From Gnetum montanum (taxonomy: Eukaryota; Streptophyta; Gnetopsida; Gnetales; Gnetaceae): a DNA stretch of 64,000 bases. The stretch spans positions 1-64,000 of the forward strand of contig MNCI01009176.1 in assembly GCA_015680685.1 (NCBI GenBank). The letters are read 5' to 3'. Made by a program: the position numbers and the translations under genes. Position 1 is the first letter of the stretch; every line of letters begins with the position of its first letter. The notes beneath the pieces were generated by a model. It made no database searches, was not told the origin of the DNA, and saw nothing but the letters and a program-made list of their open reading frames with translations. This document shows, piece after piece, positions 9,220-21,326 of the stretch.

Positions 9220-10465
9220 TCAAGCCTCAGAGCCTGCTTTCACATCCATGTCCTCCTTAAACTAAGAGGAATCTTCTCATTCATCATCATTGTAGATTTG
9301 TGGGTGGATGTGTTTCTCAATGTTTGTCACCCGATTATTTAGGGTAGTGATGGTAGAGTTCACTTGCAGCAATACTGAAAGAATTTCCCACTAGGTGGAC
9401 TAGAGCTCCTAAAGCTATAATCGAACTTCCTCAAAAAAGCCATGGATCTCATTGGATTCAAGTGCTAAAGAAGAACTAGGCTTCTGGGACTCCTGGATGA
9501 ATGGCCCAACTTTGGTGTAGATCCTTAATGATCAGGTGAAGGTGTCTTTCTTTAGGATAGAAAGATGCACCTTTATTTTGTCTACAACTCAAAAACTCCA
9601 CACTTTCACAGGATCAACAAGATGAGAAATGGAAACCACAACTTCAAAGAATCATCATTGTAGAGGTACCGGGAGGTAAGCAAAATTTGCCTCCTTTACA
9701 TACTTCAGCACCTTCATCACATGGAGTATAGGACTGAGTACATAAGTGGTATTGATTTATGGAAAGACATTATTCACAATCATCCTTGCCATCACCTTGT
9801 GCTCTAGCTGAAGGTTTAGAAAGTGTAGGTCCTAGTTTTGTAGTTGGTTGTTGTTTCTCTTACCAATGGATTGATGAAATAGTTCATACGTTTCTTTGCC
9901 TTGTCTTTGGCTTGAAGATGTCATTGTCCTGGACAGGCAATCTGAACCATTCTTGAAACTTGGTCATTGTAACCTTAATTTGTGTCTTCTAAATAGTAGA
10001 TATCAAGTAGTGTGTTGGAGAATCAGCCTTGGATAAGTGACATTTGAGGTTCTGGTAGAATTCTAGAGCCTTCTTCTACATATACCAATCAAGGGGTGGA
10101 TAGAAAAAAACCCCACAACCCATGACCTCTAACTGCTAGAGCATTGCTACATTGGTGTGGTTGAACCACTTTGTGTAGTTAGCCTTTGCGTGCTATGGAG
10201 CAATTTTCAACTACTCGTTCTTGGGCACATGTAAACAAATGAAATTTTTTAACAAATGAAAATTATCTTTAGAATCTTCCATTAGATGCATACTTGTACC
10301 TTTTCTTTGACATTGCTTGACTTGGCCATTTATGCTGCAAAATTGAAAATCAAGATAAACTCTTTCTACGATTATTTGGGGAGAAAGCCCAAAAAATGAC
10401 AGTGTTTTATCATATCTTGATAAAGCTGGGAAGAACAAGGGTTTTAGTGATGCCAAATAGTACAA
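9220..10465 (-). pseudogene. extra ORF downstream of Athila-like pol
   Basis: Minus-strand reading frames, broken by stops and shifts, contain WFNHTNVAML, GCGVFFYPPLDWYM, ALEFYQNLKCHLS, IKVTMTKFQEWFRLPVQ, then INTTYVLSPILHVMKVLKYV and a coiled-coil end (STITTLNNRVTNIEKHIHP). The middle ('...I..T.IKVT...F.EWF.LP') resembles the start of the plant-mobile / 'putative plant transposon protein' domain. Athila elements often carry an additional, sometimes env-like, gene here; I see no membrane segment to support an envelope role. An acceptor-like TTTTGCAG lies before an ATGGCCAAG near 10329, echoing the ORF2 starts. Function unknown. Confidence 0.45.
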
Positions 10466-10810
10466 AAGGATAAGGATGAAAAGGGAAAATCAAGGTCCTC
10501 AAAGCATACCCTAATCCACGTTGTTGTCATGACCTCTCCTTGCTGCCATGGTTGCTCCTAGAGACCATCATGCTCCTTCCTAGTAGAATTTGCAAGATAA
10601 ATGTGCATGATTTAGGTGAGATGATGATTTATAATAGAAATCATGACCTTGTGAATATTTTACTATATTTTTTAACATTTTATGTAATCGATCCATATGA
10701 TGGCCTCACATAGGCTCGATATATTTTAGGTTGATTTTCATCACATCATCGACACAGAGTGATATAGTATAAGTTGAGGTTGCAGACATATCAATGATCA
10801 TTAAATTTGC

Positions 10811-11000
10811 ATTGATAAAACTCAAGGTGTTTGGGAAATCCCAAGACATATCAATCTAGGCTACTAGGATCGATATGTATATCAATTGACATCGCAATCA
10901 CATTGATAAAACTCGAGGCATTCAGGAAATTCTAGAACATATCAATGTATGTTGATCCATGCTACTAGGATTGATATGTGTATCAATTTTCATTAAAGCC
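10811..11000. repeat. two-unit tandem repeat of about 95-100 bp
   Basis: CATTGATAAAACTC(A/G)AGG recurs at about 10813 and 10904. Each copy is followed by CATATCAAT and GCTACTAGGAT(C/T)GATATGTRTATCAATT. It lies in the noncoding part of the Athila-like element. Confidence 0.55.
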
Positions 11001-12825
11001 ATGTTGTTTAGATGCAAAATATTTATGAGAATTTACTCTTGTTCAAACTAAATTGAGTAGATTGATATCTATTGATATGTTGGCATTAATTGTCATTGAT
11101 GAGACTGAAAGTTACATTGATAACCCTAGATTCTTTGCCATCTTATCGAGCCTGGTTGCTAGAATTGATAATTTATGGTTTATTAATATAGAAAGACATT
11201 GAGGTTGCAATGTTTCTTGATACAGGAAAAACTAGGATATTTTTATTTTGTTTATAGACATCAATACTTTGATATTATATTGATACTTATACATCCTAAT
11301 CCTCCTAAATCAAGTTAATTGATACAAATTGATATCATTATAATTTTACCTATAAATTATTTATATATAATTATTCTCCTTTTGATAATAAATTATTATT
11401 ATTGGATATGAGTCAGCATATAACTTGGTTAGGAAGGCTCTACCTAGGATTAATTGGACTTAACATCACCTCACAAGGTCTATTTCATTAGGTGTAAGAA
11501 TGTCTTGTAAACTTGAGGTTTAAATCTTTCCTATGATTTAAGGATTTTAGATGCATTACTTACATCTAACTCATTCCCTAACTTATTCTTGGATTAGCTT
11601 CCATGTTTGTTATAACCTACTATCACATCCTTTATTAATTGGTTATCCCCTTCTAATTAAGCTAAGGTATGGATCATACCTAGGTTAATTAGTAAAGATA
11701 AATTATTAAAGGAAATATTGTAAATGGGAAGATAACACACAATAAAATAGGAATAGAAAAAGTTAAAAACAAAAGGAAAAAGAAAGTAATAGTCTTGAGA
11801 AGTACAAAGAAACAAAAGCAAAGTAACTAAATAATGGAGTAAGAGGAATGATTAGAAGTGAAGGTGCCAATTAAGATACTAACTATGGAGGAGTTGCTCA
11901 TTTGCTGCCAGTGTTACACTCTAGTTCTAAGGTAGTGGCATTGTTATTTAATTGGTAGTCATTACTTGACCCTTAAACACTCTCCTCATAGAAGGCAATT
12001 CTTGTTGGATACATGAAATTGTAAGCTTGGAGCATCGTCCCAACTATAAGGTTCTTGTGGAAGTGTGGCTCATCTCACGATTGAAGGTTCTTGTGGGGAC
12101 ATCTTTTTCTTATTTGTTTATTTGTCTTATCTTGCTCCATTTTTAAATTTTTTTTCTTTCCCTTATTTTCTCTTTTTTTTACAAGAAATTCAATATCTGA
12201 CAGGCTTTAATCATGAGGTTCTTATGGGAGCCAAATTTATTTTGTAAGGGTTTCTCACATGGCATTGATCTTACTTGATATCGGTAGATGCCTTTATAGC
12301 AAGAGAAACTAGGTCCAATATAACACACCCTTTCCACCTTAGTGACTCATCCAAGTAAGTATTTAATAGAAACCAAGCACTAGTAAACATTACCCTAAGG
12401 TAAGCTATTTGGCCACCTTAACTTATGAACATTGTACTTAAAGAGTATTGTTTAAAAATAATGAATTTTATTATGTGTAAGACACTTATTAATCTAAGGC
12501 TCACGCTTAGTTGGATTTTGTGTTTAAACCTATCTATTTCAAGATAAGAGGAGTTGTCCTTCTCCCTTGCATTCCAGACATGATGCTACCAAATTCTTTA
12601 TAGTCCTAATGAAAAATGGAATTTTCTATTGCCCTCTACATTTTTCAAGGCAAAATTTGTAGATTGTAAATATTTATTTATTAGTTTACTCTATGACATA
12701 AGAGTCTTGTTGAGGGGTATATTTGAGAGCTAAGACCTCTAATGGATTATTGTCATGTAATTCATTAGTAATGGGAAAAGTAGGGTCACTTAGCTCTACT
12801 AATTCATCTTTTGCAAGTTCCTAAA
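11001..12825. other. noncoding part of the Athila-like element
   Basis: AT-rich, with no supported gene on either strand. A duplicated AAGGTTCTTGTGG word occurs near 12048 and 12085, with pyrimidine-rich runs at 12130-12180. Its place between the integrase tail and the extra ORF fits an untranslated spacer or an intron. Confidence 0.4.
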
Positions 12826-13332
12826 TGTGATGTTGATGATATAACTTAAGTCTTTGTCCATTGATGAGGAACATAGTTGATGAATCATCCATAGGTGATA
12901 TCAAGACACTTCCATTCACATGGGGTTGAACAAATAAATAAGGGACTTTCCACCTAGTTGTTAATTTCCCTGGAAACTTATGTAATCTCATATTATAGAG
13001 AAGGAATTTATCACCTATGGAAAATTATTTTTTAAAGAGATTTTTATTATGTCATGTTTTCATATGTTTTTTTTACAGTGTTTTGTTTATCAAGAGCATG
13101 TAGCTATATTTCATCAAGTTCATGAAGTTGGTCGATTCAAGCGCATTGGTTCATGTCTTCATCAAAATTGAGTTGTTGGCCTAACCATAGAGATTGATAT
13201 TTCAATTCAACTAGTAATAGAGATAACTTACCATAAACCAATTGATAGGGTGAGCATCCAAAACTTGTAGAAAAAAAGTTGTTCATCAAGGAATTCATCA
13301 TGAAAGGCTCTTTGTGTTCGATTCTCATTGGT
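12826..13332 (-). pseudogene. pol: Athila-like integrase, C-terminal part only
   Basis: Minus strand: SFGCSPYQLVYGKLSLLLVEL at 13328-13137, then after frame changes MRLHKFPGKLTTRWKVPYLF and FLINGQRLKLYHQ (13040-12830). These are the end of the integrase core and the DNA-binding tail of Athila-type integrases. The zinc-binding region and most of the catalytic core are absent: the RNase H region ends and this begins within a few bases near 13335. Confidence 0.7.
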
Positions 13333-13334
13333 AG

Positions 13335-14975
13335 TACCTAGCCTTGAAATATTATCTACTACTACATTTTTTCTACCTATTTTATCCAAAATATATAGGT
13401 TAAATTTCTTGGAGCAATAAGCACCATCTCATTATTCTTGCATTTTCTATTTTCATAGTAGTTAAGAATTTAATGGCTAAATAACCAGTGTATACTCTAG
13501 TTTTATATCCTATTAAATAATGTCTAAATTTTTCTAGAGCATATAAAATAGCTAATAATTATTTTTCTATAGTTGTATAATTTACTTGGGCTTCATCCAA
13601 AATTTTGGACACATAATAAATCACATGTCGTTTATTATCAATGTATTGTTCTAAACCTACCCCTACTGCTGTGTCACTAGAATCACACATCAAATCAAGT
13701 GGAAAATTCCAATTAGTTACATTTAATATAAGAGTTGTAATTACTCATATTTTCAATTCCAAGAATGCTTCTTGACAATCATTAGTCCAAACAAATGAAA
13801 CATCTTTCTCTAGGAGCATGTATAGTGGTTTAGCAATTTTTGAAAAGTCTTTGATAAACCTCTTGCAATACCTAGCATGTCCTAGAAAAGATTGAAGAGC
13901 CTTTAAACTAGTTGGAGTTGGGAGTGTAGATATGACTCTTACATTTTCGTCATCCATCCTTATCCCACTTTTAGAAATAACATGTCCTAATACTATGCCA
14001 CTTGTAACCATTAGGTGACTCTTTTTCAAACTTAATTTTAAATTCTTATCAATACATCTATCTAAGAAATGTTCAAGATTTTTCAAATTTTTATCATAAG
14101 TGTTCCCATAAATTGAAATATCATCCATAAAAACCTCAACATAATCTTCTAACATATTAAAAAATACTAAGATCATGACTCTTTGGAAAGTTGTTGATGC
14201 ATTACAAAGGCCAAAAGACATTTTTATATAGGCAAAAGTTCCATAAGGACATGTAAAGGTTGTTTTATGTTGGTATTTTGGGGCAATAGCTACTTGATTG
14301 TAGCCACTAAATCCATCCACAAAAAAAAGAAGAAGAAGAATAATACTCATGTCCTTCTAACTTTTCTAGAATTTGATCTATGTATGGTAATGGAAAATGA
14401 TCCTTTTTTGTATTGTGGTTTAACCTCATATACTTCACACAAACTCTCCATTTTCCATCCTTTTTTAGAACTATAGTAATGGGGCTTATCCATTCACTAT
14501 CAACTATTGGATAAATAATTATTTTTTTTCAAAGTTTTGAAATTTCATCGTTAACAATTTTTTTAAAGGCTATATTAATTCATCTTGGGGGAATTCTTAA
14601 TGATTTCACATTATCCTTTAGATAGATATGATGTTGGTAGATGTTGGGTGAGATTCCTTGGTGAAGGTCCTCATTACTCCATGCAAATGCCTCAAACTTC
14701 CTATGCAAGACTTTTAATAATTTTCTTTCTTGTTCATTAGTGAGTTGGGAATTTATTATTAATGGTTTATTATGATCTAGGAAAACATACTTAAGTGTAC
14801 TAGGTAGTTCTCTAAGATCCAAGGAATATTTATTTGAAGGTTGAATTATTTCTCCAATATTCTCTAAGCCCAAATTCAAAATTTGGTTAAGGAGATCTTG
14901 TTGTTCTTTAGTTGAGATGTCTAAAGGTCCTTCCTCAAAATTATTCAATACTAAGGTTTCGTTATCTTGTGCCAT
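13335..14975 (-). pseudogene. pol: Athila-like reverse transcriptase and RNase H
   Basis: The linker at 14975-14580 has LKYVFLDHNKPLIINSQL and FEAFAWSNEDLHQGISP, typical of the pol segment before RT. RT follows with WISPITIVLKKDGKWRVC, DHFPLPYIDQ, VDGFSGYNQVAI, TCPYGTFAYIKMSFGLCNA and VFMDDISIYG (the DD pair is intact), then GHVISKSGI. RNase H (about 13740-13345) has LDLMCDSSDTAVG, YVSKILDEAQVNYTTIEK and LEKFRHYLIG. A run of GAAGAAGAA at 14324-14341 has expanded at the start of the VDGFSGY motif and breaks the frame. The enzyme copied RNA into DNA; this copy is dead. Confidence 0.8.
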
Positions 14976-15084
14976 TGCTGAAGTGGGTAGAGTATAGAGT
15001 ATTCATGCTTCCATCAAGTCTACATCTTCTTTTACCTTATCATATATATTTAAAGAGTTGAAGTTGCCCGCCCTGACCTACAAT

Positions 15085-15475
15085 TAATTACTGCTTTAGC
15101 TATTGCTAGCCAAGGTCTACCTAATATAATAGGAAAGCAATTAGGATATTTTAGTTCCAAAACAACAAAGTCAATTGGATATTTTTCTTTTTCTACCTCA
15201 ATTATCTAGTCCTCTACTATTCCTATTGGTTTTACATTTGATCCATCAACCAATGATATGGTCATGTTTCCTCCTTTGATATCCTCAATATTAAGCATCC
15301 TAGCCATTTCAGGAGTCATGATATTAATGCTAGCTCCTAAATACAATAGGGAATTTTTAATCATTTAGCCATTTATTTTGATTGGAATGGTAGGGACTCC
15401 TAGATCTTCATATTTTGGAATCTGATGACTTTGTATAAGTTGGGAAAGATTATCAACAAAATAAACCTATTTAGG
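15085..15475 (-). pseudogene. Athila-like protease (active-site Asp lost)
   Basis: Minus strand reads YEDLGVPTIPIKING, LLYLGASINIMTPEMARML, GGNMTISLVDGSNVKPIGIV and FPIILGRPWLAIAKAVINC. The layout is that of the Athila-type retropepsin, where the first motif normally reads L.DLGAS. Here the catalytic Asp is Tyr (LYLGAS). Two stops interrupt it. It lies between gag and RT, as in the intact element. Confidence 0.75.
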
Positions 15476-15499
15476 AATTTTTTCCTTTGTCTTCCATGT

Positions 15500-17640
15500 G
15501 CATAATTCCCTTAAGTATTTAGCATAAAGAGGTGTGTATTTTACTGCTTGTTCTAAAGGAATATGTAAGTACAATTCACTAAACATTTTTTTCCAAATGG
15601 GCTTTAGTTGTGAAATATTTTTGTAATCATTTAGGTAAAGGAGGTAAAATTAATTATTTAGAAAATAGTGGTTGTTATTTCTCCCTAGTTGGTTGATCTT
15701 CCTTATCTAACACTTGTGGCTATACTTCTTCTTGTGTCCCTACCTCCTAAAATCTCACCTTCTTTTGGGGTTTAGGTTGAATTGCTTTTCTACTTCTTGT
15801 AGTAATGGGATGCAATTGCTCTTTTGCATTTCTTTGAGATGTGGGATTTGGTTTAGGTTAGGATGGTAATTCATTTTTAGTTAAGTTTTGAAATATTCTT
15901 CTAGTCTCACTCATGAATTATCTACTTTCTTCTATGAAAGAAGTAAGGCTTTGAGCAAATTTATCCAAGTGTTCATTAGTTGGATTCTTAAATGGCCTAA
16001 AATTATTTTTAGGATATTGTTGTGGGTAAAATGGTCATTGAGGAAATTTTATTGTTGGTTGGCTTTTATATTGTTGGAAAGCCTTCATTGACTCTTGCAT
16101 TTCATCTTGATAATGTAACAAGGCTAGACAGGTTGTTTGGTAATGTTGGGGGCTACTACAAATGTTGCATATTTTAGTTTGAATTCCATGAGCTTGTTTC
16201 TTAGTGTCAACTCATCCACTTTTTTATTCAACTATTCTATTTGTTGGGTCATGCCTTGCATAATGTTGGGTTTTGGCCAATGTTTACTTTGATCTACTAA
16301 GGAATCTATGATTTTCTAGCGATCTTCTGGTGTCACATTTAACATATTTCCTCCACATGCAAAGTCAACATTTCGACTACAATAAGGTAATAAGCCTTCT
16401 ACAAAGATTTTAATTGATGGGTTGGGAATCCATGGTTTGGATTCTTTAAGGATAGTCCTTTAAATCTATCAAAGGTACTTTCATAGTCTTCATCCTCATG
16501 TTGCATAAAACTCATTAATTGTTTCTTTAATGAGTACAACCTATCATTAGAAAGAAATCTTTGTAGAAAAGCATTTTTAAATTCATTCCATTGAACTAAT
16601 TTGTGTTCTAAGGGTTTGTAGCCAAGAATCAGCTTTGTCCTTCAAGGTTGATTTAAAGGCAATCATCTTAGTTCTATTCCCACTTTGAGGTGCTAGCATG
16701 GCTAATGTTGTTTTAAATTCTCTTATGTGGGTAATCAGATCCTCATCATTTGTCCCCTTAAAAATAGGTAATAAGTGAATGTTTTTAAGCTCTACATCTC
16801 TTCCTTGTGGAAAAACCAATAGGCCTTAAGGTACGATGGATGTTCTTTGATTCAATAACTCTCCAAGGGTTTGTCCTGGGTAGGGCTGAACAATTACAAC
16901 TTTGGAACTCAAACTACCAAAGGAGAAAGGTATTGAACCTAAGAAAAATGGGGGAGGTGCATGATGTGAAGATGATCACATTGTATAAGTAGAGGTTACT
17001 ATTGGGGTTAGTATAGGACATGGTATAGAAATGGAGACTGGTGGTGGAGTTTGTAAATTCAAAGTACTTCCTAGTTGGGTTGTTCCTCCAATTGTGGTTA
17101 CATAGGTTAATATTGGGGTAGTGTTTTAAAATCTTGCTCCCATAGTTGAACTAATGGTTGATACTATAGTAGGTGAAATATCAAATAGAGGATTAATAGA
17201 TATGGAAAAATTATGTTGTGTTTGTTCTTTAAAATTTTGCTTTGTCAAAGGGGAAGGATAATCAAAACTTGATTGTATTGGTTCTTCTTGGTTTTGTTTT
17301 TAATTAACTTTAGTAAGTTTGTAAGGACTAAGAGTGCTCTTGGGAGGTTGAATTCATGTTGGTTTCTTTGGTTGCTTTTTTGGTTTTATTTAACAAGAAC
17401 ACTCTTCATTGGCACATTCATGGTCTACCATTTCTAAGATTTTACAAACTGATTTAATAACTCCTACTATTATGGCTTTAAAGGCAACTTTTTAAAACAA
17501 TTTCAGCTTGTTGTATGAGAAGAGGAGTTGATTGCTAGGATTTTTTCTTATTTCTAGATTTTTTAATGTTAGAAAAAAAAGTAAAAGAAACCATGTCTCA
17601 AATTATGTAAATGAAAAAAACATAGAATAAAATAAAATAA
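15500..17640 (-). pseudogene. gag: Athila-like gag remnant
   Basis: The capsid part is clear at 16819-16583: IHLLPIFKGTNDEDLITHIR, then KMIAFKSTLKDKADSWL, the usual 'F.G...ED...H...F' and 'F..SLKD.A..WL' signature of plant gypsy gag. Near 16165-16120 a zinc knuckle CNICSSPQHYQTTC (CX2CX4HX4C) is intact. The rest is broken into short frames. The product packaged the element RNA. Confidence 0.65.
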
Positions 17641-17714
17641 AATCAAATGTTCTTGAAATATAAAATAACAAAATAAAATGTATAGAACCCTTGATGATGA
17701 TTAACTTTGCTAGC

Positions 17715-17743
17715 CTCCCCGGTAGTAGTGTGAAATTGATGAG
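17715..17743 (-). promoter_or_regulatory. degenerate tRNA-Asp-type primer binding site
   Basis: Directly after the LTR end (…CTCATCA on the minus strand) comes CACACTACTACCGGGGAGGC. This resembles the GGCGCCGTTGCCGGGGA type complementary to the 3' end of plant tRNA-Asp, with CpG-type decay. Confidence 0.45.
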
Positions 17744-18648
17744 CTAGGAAAAATTTAGTGCTAGATTACTTTAATAATTATCTTTAGTTGTAGAGAAATC
17801 ACCTCATTTGTGATTGACCTGTGAGTCATATCTATGGAGGAACAATTTTAAAGTTAAAAGATCATTAGGACAATAAATGATTTGAATTGAATCCAAACAA
17901 ATTCCACACTTATGACTACCACTCATAAGTAAAAACATGAATCTTCATCCTAATTTCTAATCATAAGTTCAAGAATAAAAATTTATGATTAAATCAAATT
18001 GAAGTCATAAATACAAGTATAGATTATGAGGATTATAAGAGAGACTTCACTTAATCTATGATTCTACCTTGCTATTTTGACAATGTAGTATCCTCAACAC
18101 CCCAACAATGGACTCCAATGATCTATAGTTGCCACAAGGTTAACAAATCATTACTTAACAATTTCCAAGGGAATTAGACTTCAACTTGACATGGGTTCTC
18201 TTAGGAATTGATTCTCTTTCTTTGTCCCCCTCAACATAAGTTGGGGCATTTATTTATACTACAAAGATGTTTATAATTAGTTATTGGATAATCAATGCTA
18301 GTTGAGTGGATCAACACCCATCGATAACTGGTTATCTATTCTGATCATTGCTTTGATCTTCCTTGATCATCGCCACAAGTCACTTGCTTCTACCTTGATT
18401 GATATCTTTGATTTTTCTTCCTACTTTTGTCCCTAAAATTCAAGGTATCAATCCTCATCGTTGTCTTGATGTGGATTGATATTATCCATATTGATTCCCA
18501 TCACTGTTATGATTACTTATGATAGCCAAAGATGAATGACATTAGATCATATCGATTTATGCTGCAAAAATTGATGATCTTTGATATGTAAAATAATAAC
18601 AAAAACAAAAATACTTTGTTTATACTAAATAGAATTAAACTATTTATG
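17744..18648 (-). repeat. 5' LTR of the Athila-like element
   Basis: About 905 bases. Minus strand begins TGTTAAACCCCATAAAT and ends ...GCTCATCA before a primer-site-like sequence. A TATA-like AGTATAAATAAATG lies about 390 bases in (near 18255-18242), where the transcription start would be expected. It abuts chromovirus integrase coding sequence, so this end marks the insertion point. Confidence 0.6.
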
Positions 18649-19565
18649 GGGTTTAACAATCTTCCACTTGGAATTATTTCTTAAGTTGATGTTGATCTAG
18701 ATATCCCTTATACTTATCTTGGGTAGCTTGTAAATATTGCTTAACTCTTGTAACAATGTTTTCAATTATTTTTATTTCTTCTTCCTTCCATTACATTCTT
18801 AACGCTAGATCTACCTATGCTAGTGGTGTACAATAGTTACATCCATATACTACTTCGAATGGTGTTCAATGTATGGAACCTTGATAATTGTTGTCATAGG
18901 TGAATTCTACCATGTGGAAATAATTCTCCCACATTTTTAGTCTACTGCCAACATAGCTTCATAGAATATCTTCTAGTATTCTATTCACACGTTTGGTTTT
19001 CCCATTAGTATTTGGGTAATAAGTTGTGCTAAATTTCAACTAGGTTCCAAGCTCTTTGAAGAAATTTTGCTAAAATTCAGATATGAACTTGGGATCTTAG
19101 TCTGAGATGATAGATTTTGGACTTTCATGAAATCAATATACTTTGCGTATGAATTTTTGGGCTACTTCTTTAGCTGTATTTGTAGATTTCAAAGTTATAA
19201 AATGTGTCATCTTTGATAGTGGATCAACCACTACCAAAATTGAGTCATTTCCCTTTTTGGTTATTGGCAATCCTACAATGAAATTCATGGTAACATCTTC
19301 CCATTTCCAAGTTGGGAATTCTAGAGGTTGTAACAACCCACTAGGTTTCCTTTGTTTAGCTTTTATTCTTTGGCATGTTGGATAGTTTTTAATGTACTAG
19401 GACATATCATTCTTCATTCTAGGCTAGAAATAAGATTTACGTATCATCATATAAGTCCTCATATAACCTAGGTGTCATGCATATGGTACTTCATGTGCTT
19501 CACACAACAACTTTAGTCTCAATTTTCCTTCTCGCATGCACACTCTTTGTCCTTTCATCAATAAA
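18649..19565 (-). pseudogene. pol: chromovirus integrase, cut by the Athila-like element
   Basis: Minus strand: a degraded zinc region ending YPTCQRIKAKQRKPSGLLQPL, a core with WKWEDVTMNFIVGLPITKKG, SILVVVDPLSKMTHFI, ISDxDPKFISEF, TNGKTKRVNRILED, then VKQYLQATQDKYKGYLDQ and FQVE. Relative to the family pattern the first catalytic Asp is Asn (MNF), the second Asp is kept, and the Glu position reads Lys (GKTK). The frame ends at FQVE, where the tail domain (normally FQVGD.V.L) would begin; the LTR starts about 10 bases later. Confidence 0.75.
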
Positions 19566-20880
19566 ACATTAGAAGAAAATTGATATCAAGGCTCAGAGGA
19601 AATATTGGTGAAAATCTTATTAAAGTAAGAATATTCTTTTATTTATTCCTTAATCTCTTATTCTATAGGGGTCATTACCACACCTATGATCAAGTTCCAC
19701 ATTTGACTAAGGACATTGTCTACCACATTTTGTTTACCCAGAATATGTTTGATTTCAAAATCATATTCAACCAATAATTCTGTCCATTTTCATTGAAGAG
19801 TATTCAAAATAGGCTATCTCTATAAATATTCTAAACTTTTATGATATATTTTTAGTACAAACCTTTTCCCATAAAGATACTATCTCCAAATGTTCAAAGC
19901 ATGAACAATTGCTAGTAATTCTAGATCATGGGTTGAGTAATTTATCTCAAATCATAATTTATGAAATTTATAACATACCACTTTACCTTATTGTGAAAGA
20001 ATTGCACCGATTCCTATTCCATAGGCATCTGTGGATACTTCAAATGATAATTCTTCATCTAGAATTCTCAACATAGGTGTTTTTGTGAGTAGCATCTTTA
20101 ATCTGAGGAAAGCTTTCTTGGATTTTTCATCAAACTTGAACACATGAATTTCCTACAAAAGGTTAGTCAAGGGGAATACTAAAGTAGAATAATATTTAAT
20201 GAAATAGTAGTAAAAGGTTGCTAAGCCTAGAAAAATGTGAACCATTGCAGCATCTTTTAATTTAGAATAGTCTTAAATTGTACTAACTTTTGTTAGATCT
20301 ACTTGCAATACTTTCATAGAAACTATATGGCCCAAATAAGAGACTTCTTCTTTAAAGAGTTCACATTTACTTAGATTAGCTTTCAATTGATGCTCTTTAA
20401 AAATTCCCATTGTAATTTTCATATGTTTGACATGTTCTTCTCTTGACTTAGAATAAACAAGTATATCATCCATAAATACTATAAAAAAATTTATTAAGAT
20501 ATTCATGAAAAATATTATTCATTAATGCCATGAATGTTGCAAGTGCATTACTTAATCCAAATGGCATTACAAAAAATTTGTATAATCCATACTTGGTTTT
20601 GAAAGTAGTTTTCTTAATATCTTTCTCTTTAATCCTTATTTGGTGATAACTTAATTTTAAATCAATCTTTGAAAAATAACATGCACTCATAAGTTGACCA
20701 AAGAAATCATCATTTCTAGGCAAAGGATAAGCATTTTTAATTATCACTTTATTCAATGCCTTATAATCGATTCATAATCTTAATGTAACATATTTCATTT
20801 TAATGAATAAGATTGGTGCACCCCAAGGTAATACACTATGTCAAATTTTCCCTTCTTCTAATAGTTGATCTAATTATAAT
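19566..20880 (-). pseudogene. pol: chromovirus reverse transcriptase and RNase H
   Basis: Minus strand: [56 protein letters not shown], then [19 protein letters not shown] (DD pair intact), KANLSKCELFKEEVSYLGHI. An RNase H with FEVSTDAYGIGIGAIL and NYSTHDLELLAIVHAL follows down to about 19800. This wording is that of the plant chromovirus groups. Frameshifts lie near 20480 and 20260. The region belongs with the gag/protease pieces at 21.0-21.3 and 35.9-37.1 kb. Confidence 0.8.
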
Positions 20881-21039
20881 TTTAATTCTCTTAATTTAGA
20901 ACTGGAAAATCTATAAGGGGCTTTTGAAATAGGTTGTGTGCCAGGAAAAATATCAATAGCATGCTAACCAGTTCTTTTTGGAGGTAGTTCTCTAGTTTCA
21001 CCAAATATTGAATCTTTATATTCCTCAAGTTATTTTGGA

Positions 21040-21326
21040 ATCTTAATACCTAAAGATTTCTATGGTTTGGTTACTTTGATGACCAACATCATAACATCCT
21101 TTTTGACTAGTATTTTGGCTTATTAAATGGTTATTATGTGAATTTTCTTTGTTGTTCCTACCCCCCCTTAGAATCTTAACTCCATTAGTGGTTGGGACTT
21201 TGAAAATATAGGTTCCAAAGTGGAGAGTAATATCAAATTTTTGTAAGAAAGACATTCATAAAATTGCATCAACAACACCTAGTTCAAATTCAAATAATTC
21301 ATCAATGAAAGACATGTCTTGCAAAG
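21040..21326 (-). pseudogene. chromovirus protease, 3' part (split by insertion)
   Basis: Minus strand: DMSFIDELFEFELGVVDAIL, a stop at a Gly position, then MSFLQKFDITLHFGTYIFKV. This is the second half of a chromovirus protease and the start of the RT linker. The first half is 14.5 kb away at 35874-36164. The two halves are separated by the family X element, with the host bases CAAAG present on both sides. Confidence 0.7.

Larger units (their letters stand above)
8890..18648 (-). mobile_element. Athila-like Ty3/gypsy element, degenerate
   Basis: Minus-strand element: LTR 18648-17744, primer site next to it, gag 17.6-15.5 kb, protease 15.47-15.09 kb, RT and RNase H 14.98-13.35 kb, integrase tail 13.33-12.83 kb, noncoding region, an extra ORF at 10.47-9.22 kb, and a truncated 3' LTR. 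The RT sequence style (FTCPYGTFAY, FGLCNA, FMDDISIYG) is that of the Athila group. Most of the integrase core is deleted. It sits in the integrase of a chromovirus: the host frame stops at FQVE just before the LTR. Many stops show it is old and dead. Confidence 0.7.

Noticed and set aside
9220-10465. Envelope gene of an Athila element
   Set aside because: Position fits, but no signal peptide or membrane segment can be seen in the decayed frames.
10600-12800. CRISPR-like spaced repeats (TGATATCAATT words)
   Set aside because: Spacing is irregular, repeats are AT-rich and short, and the DNA is plainly a plant retroelement.
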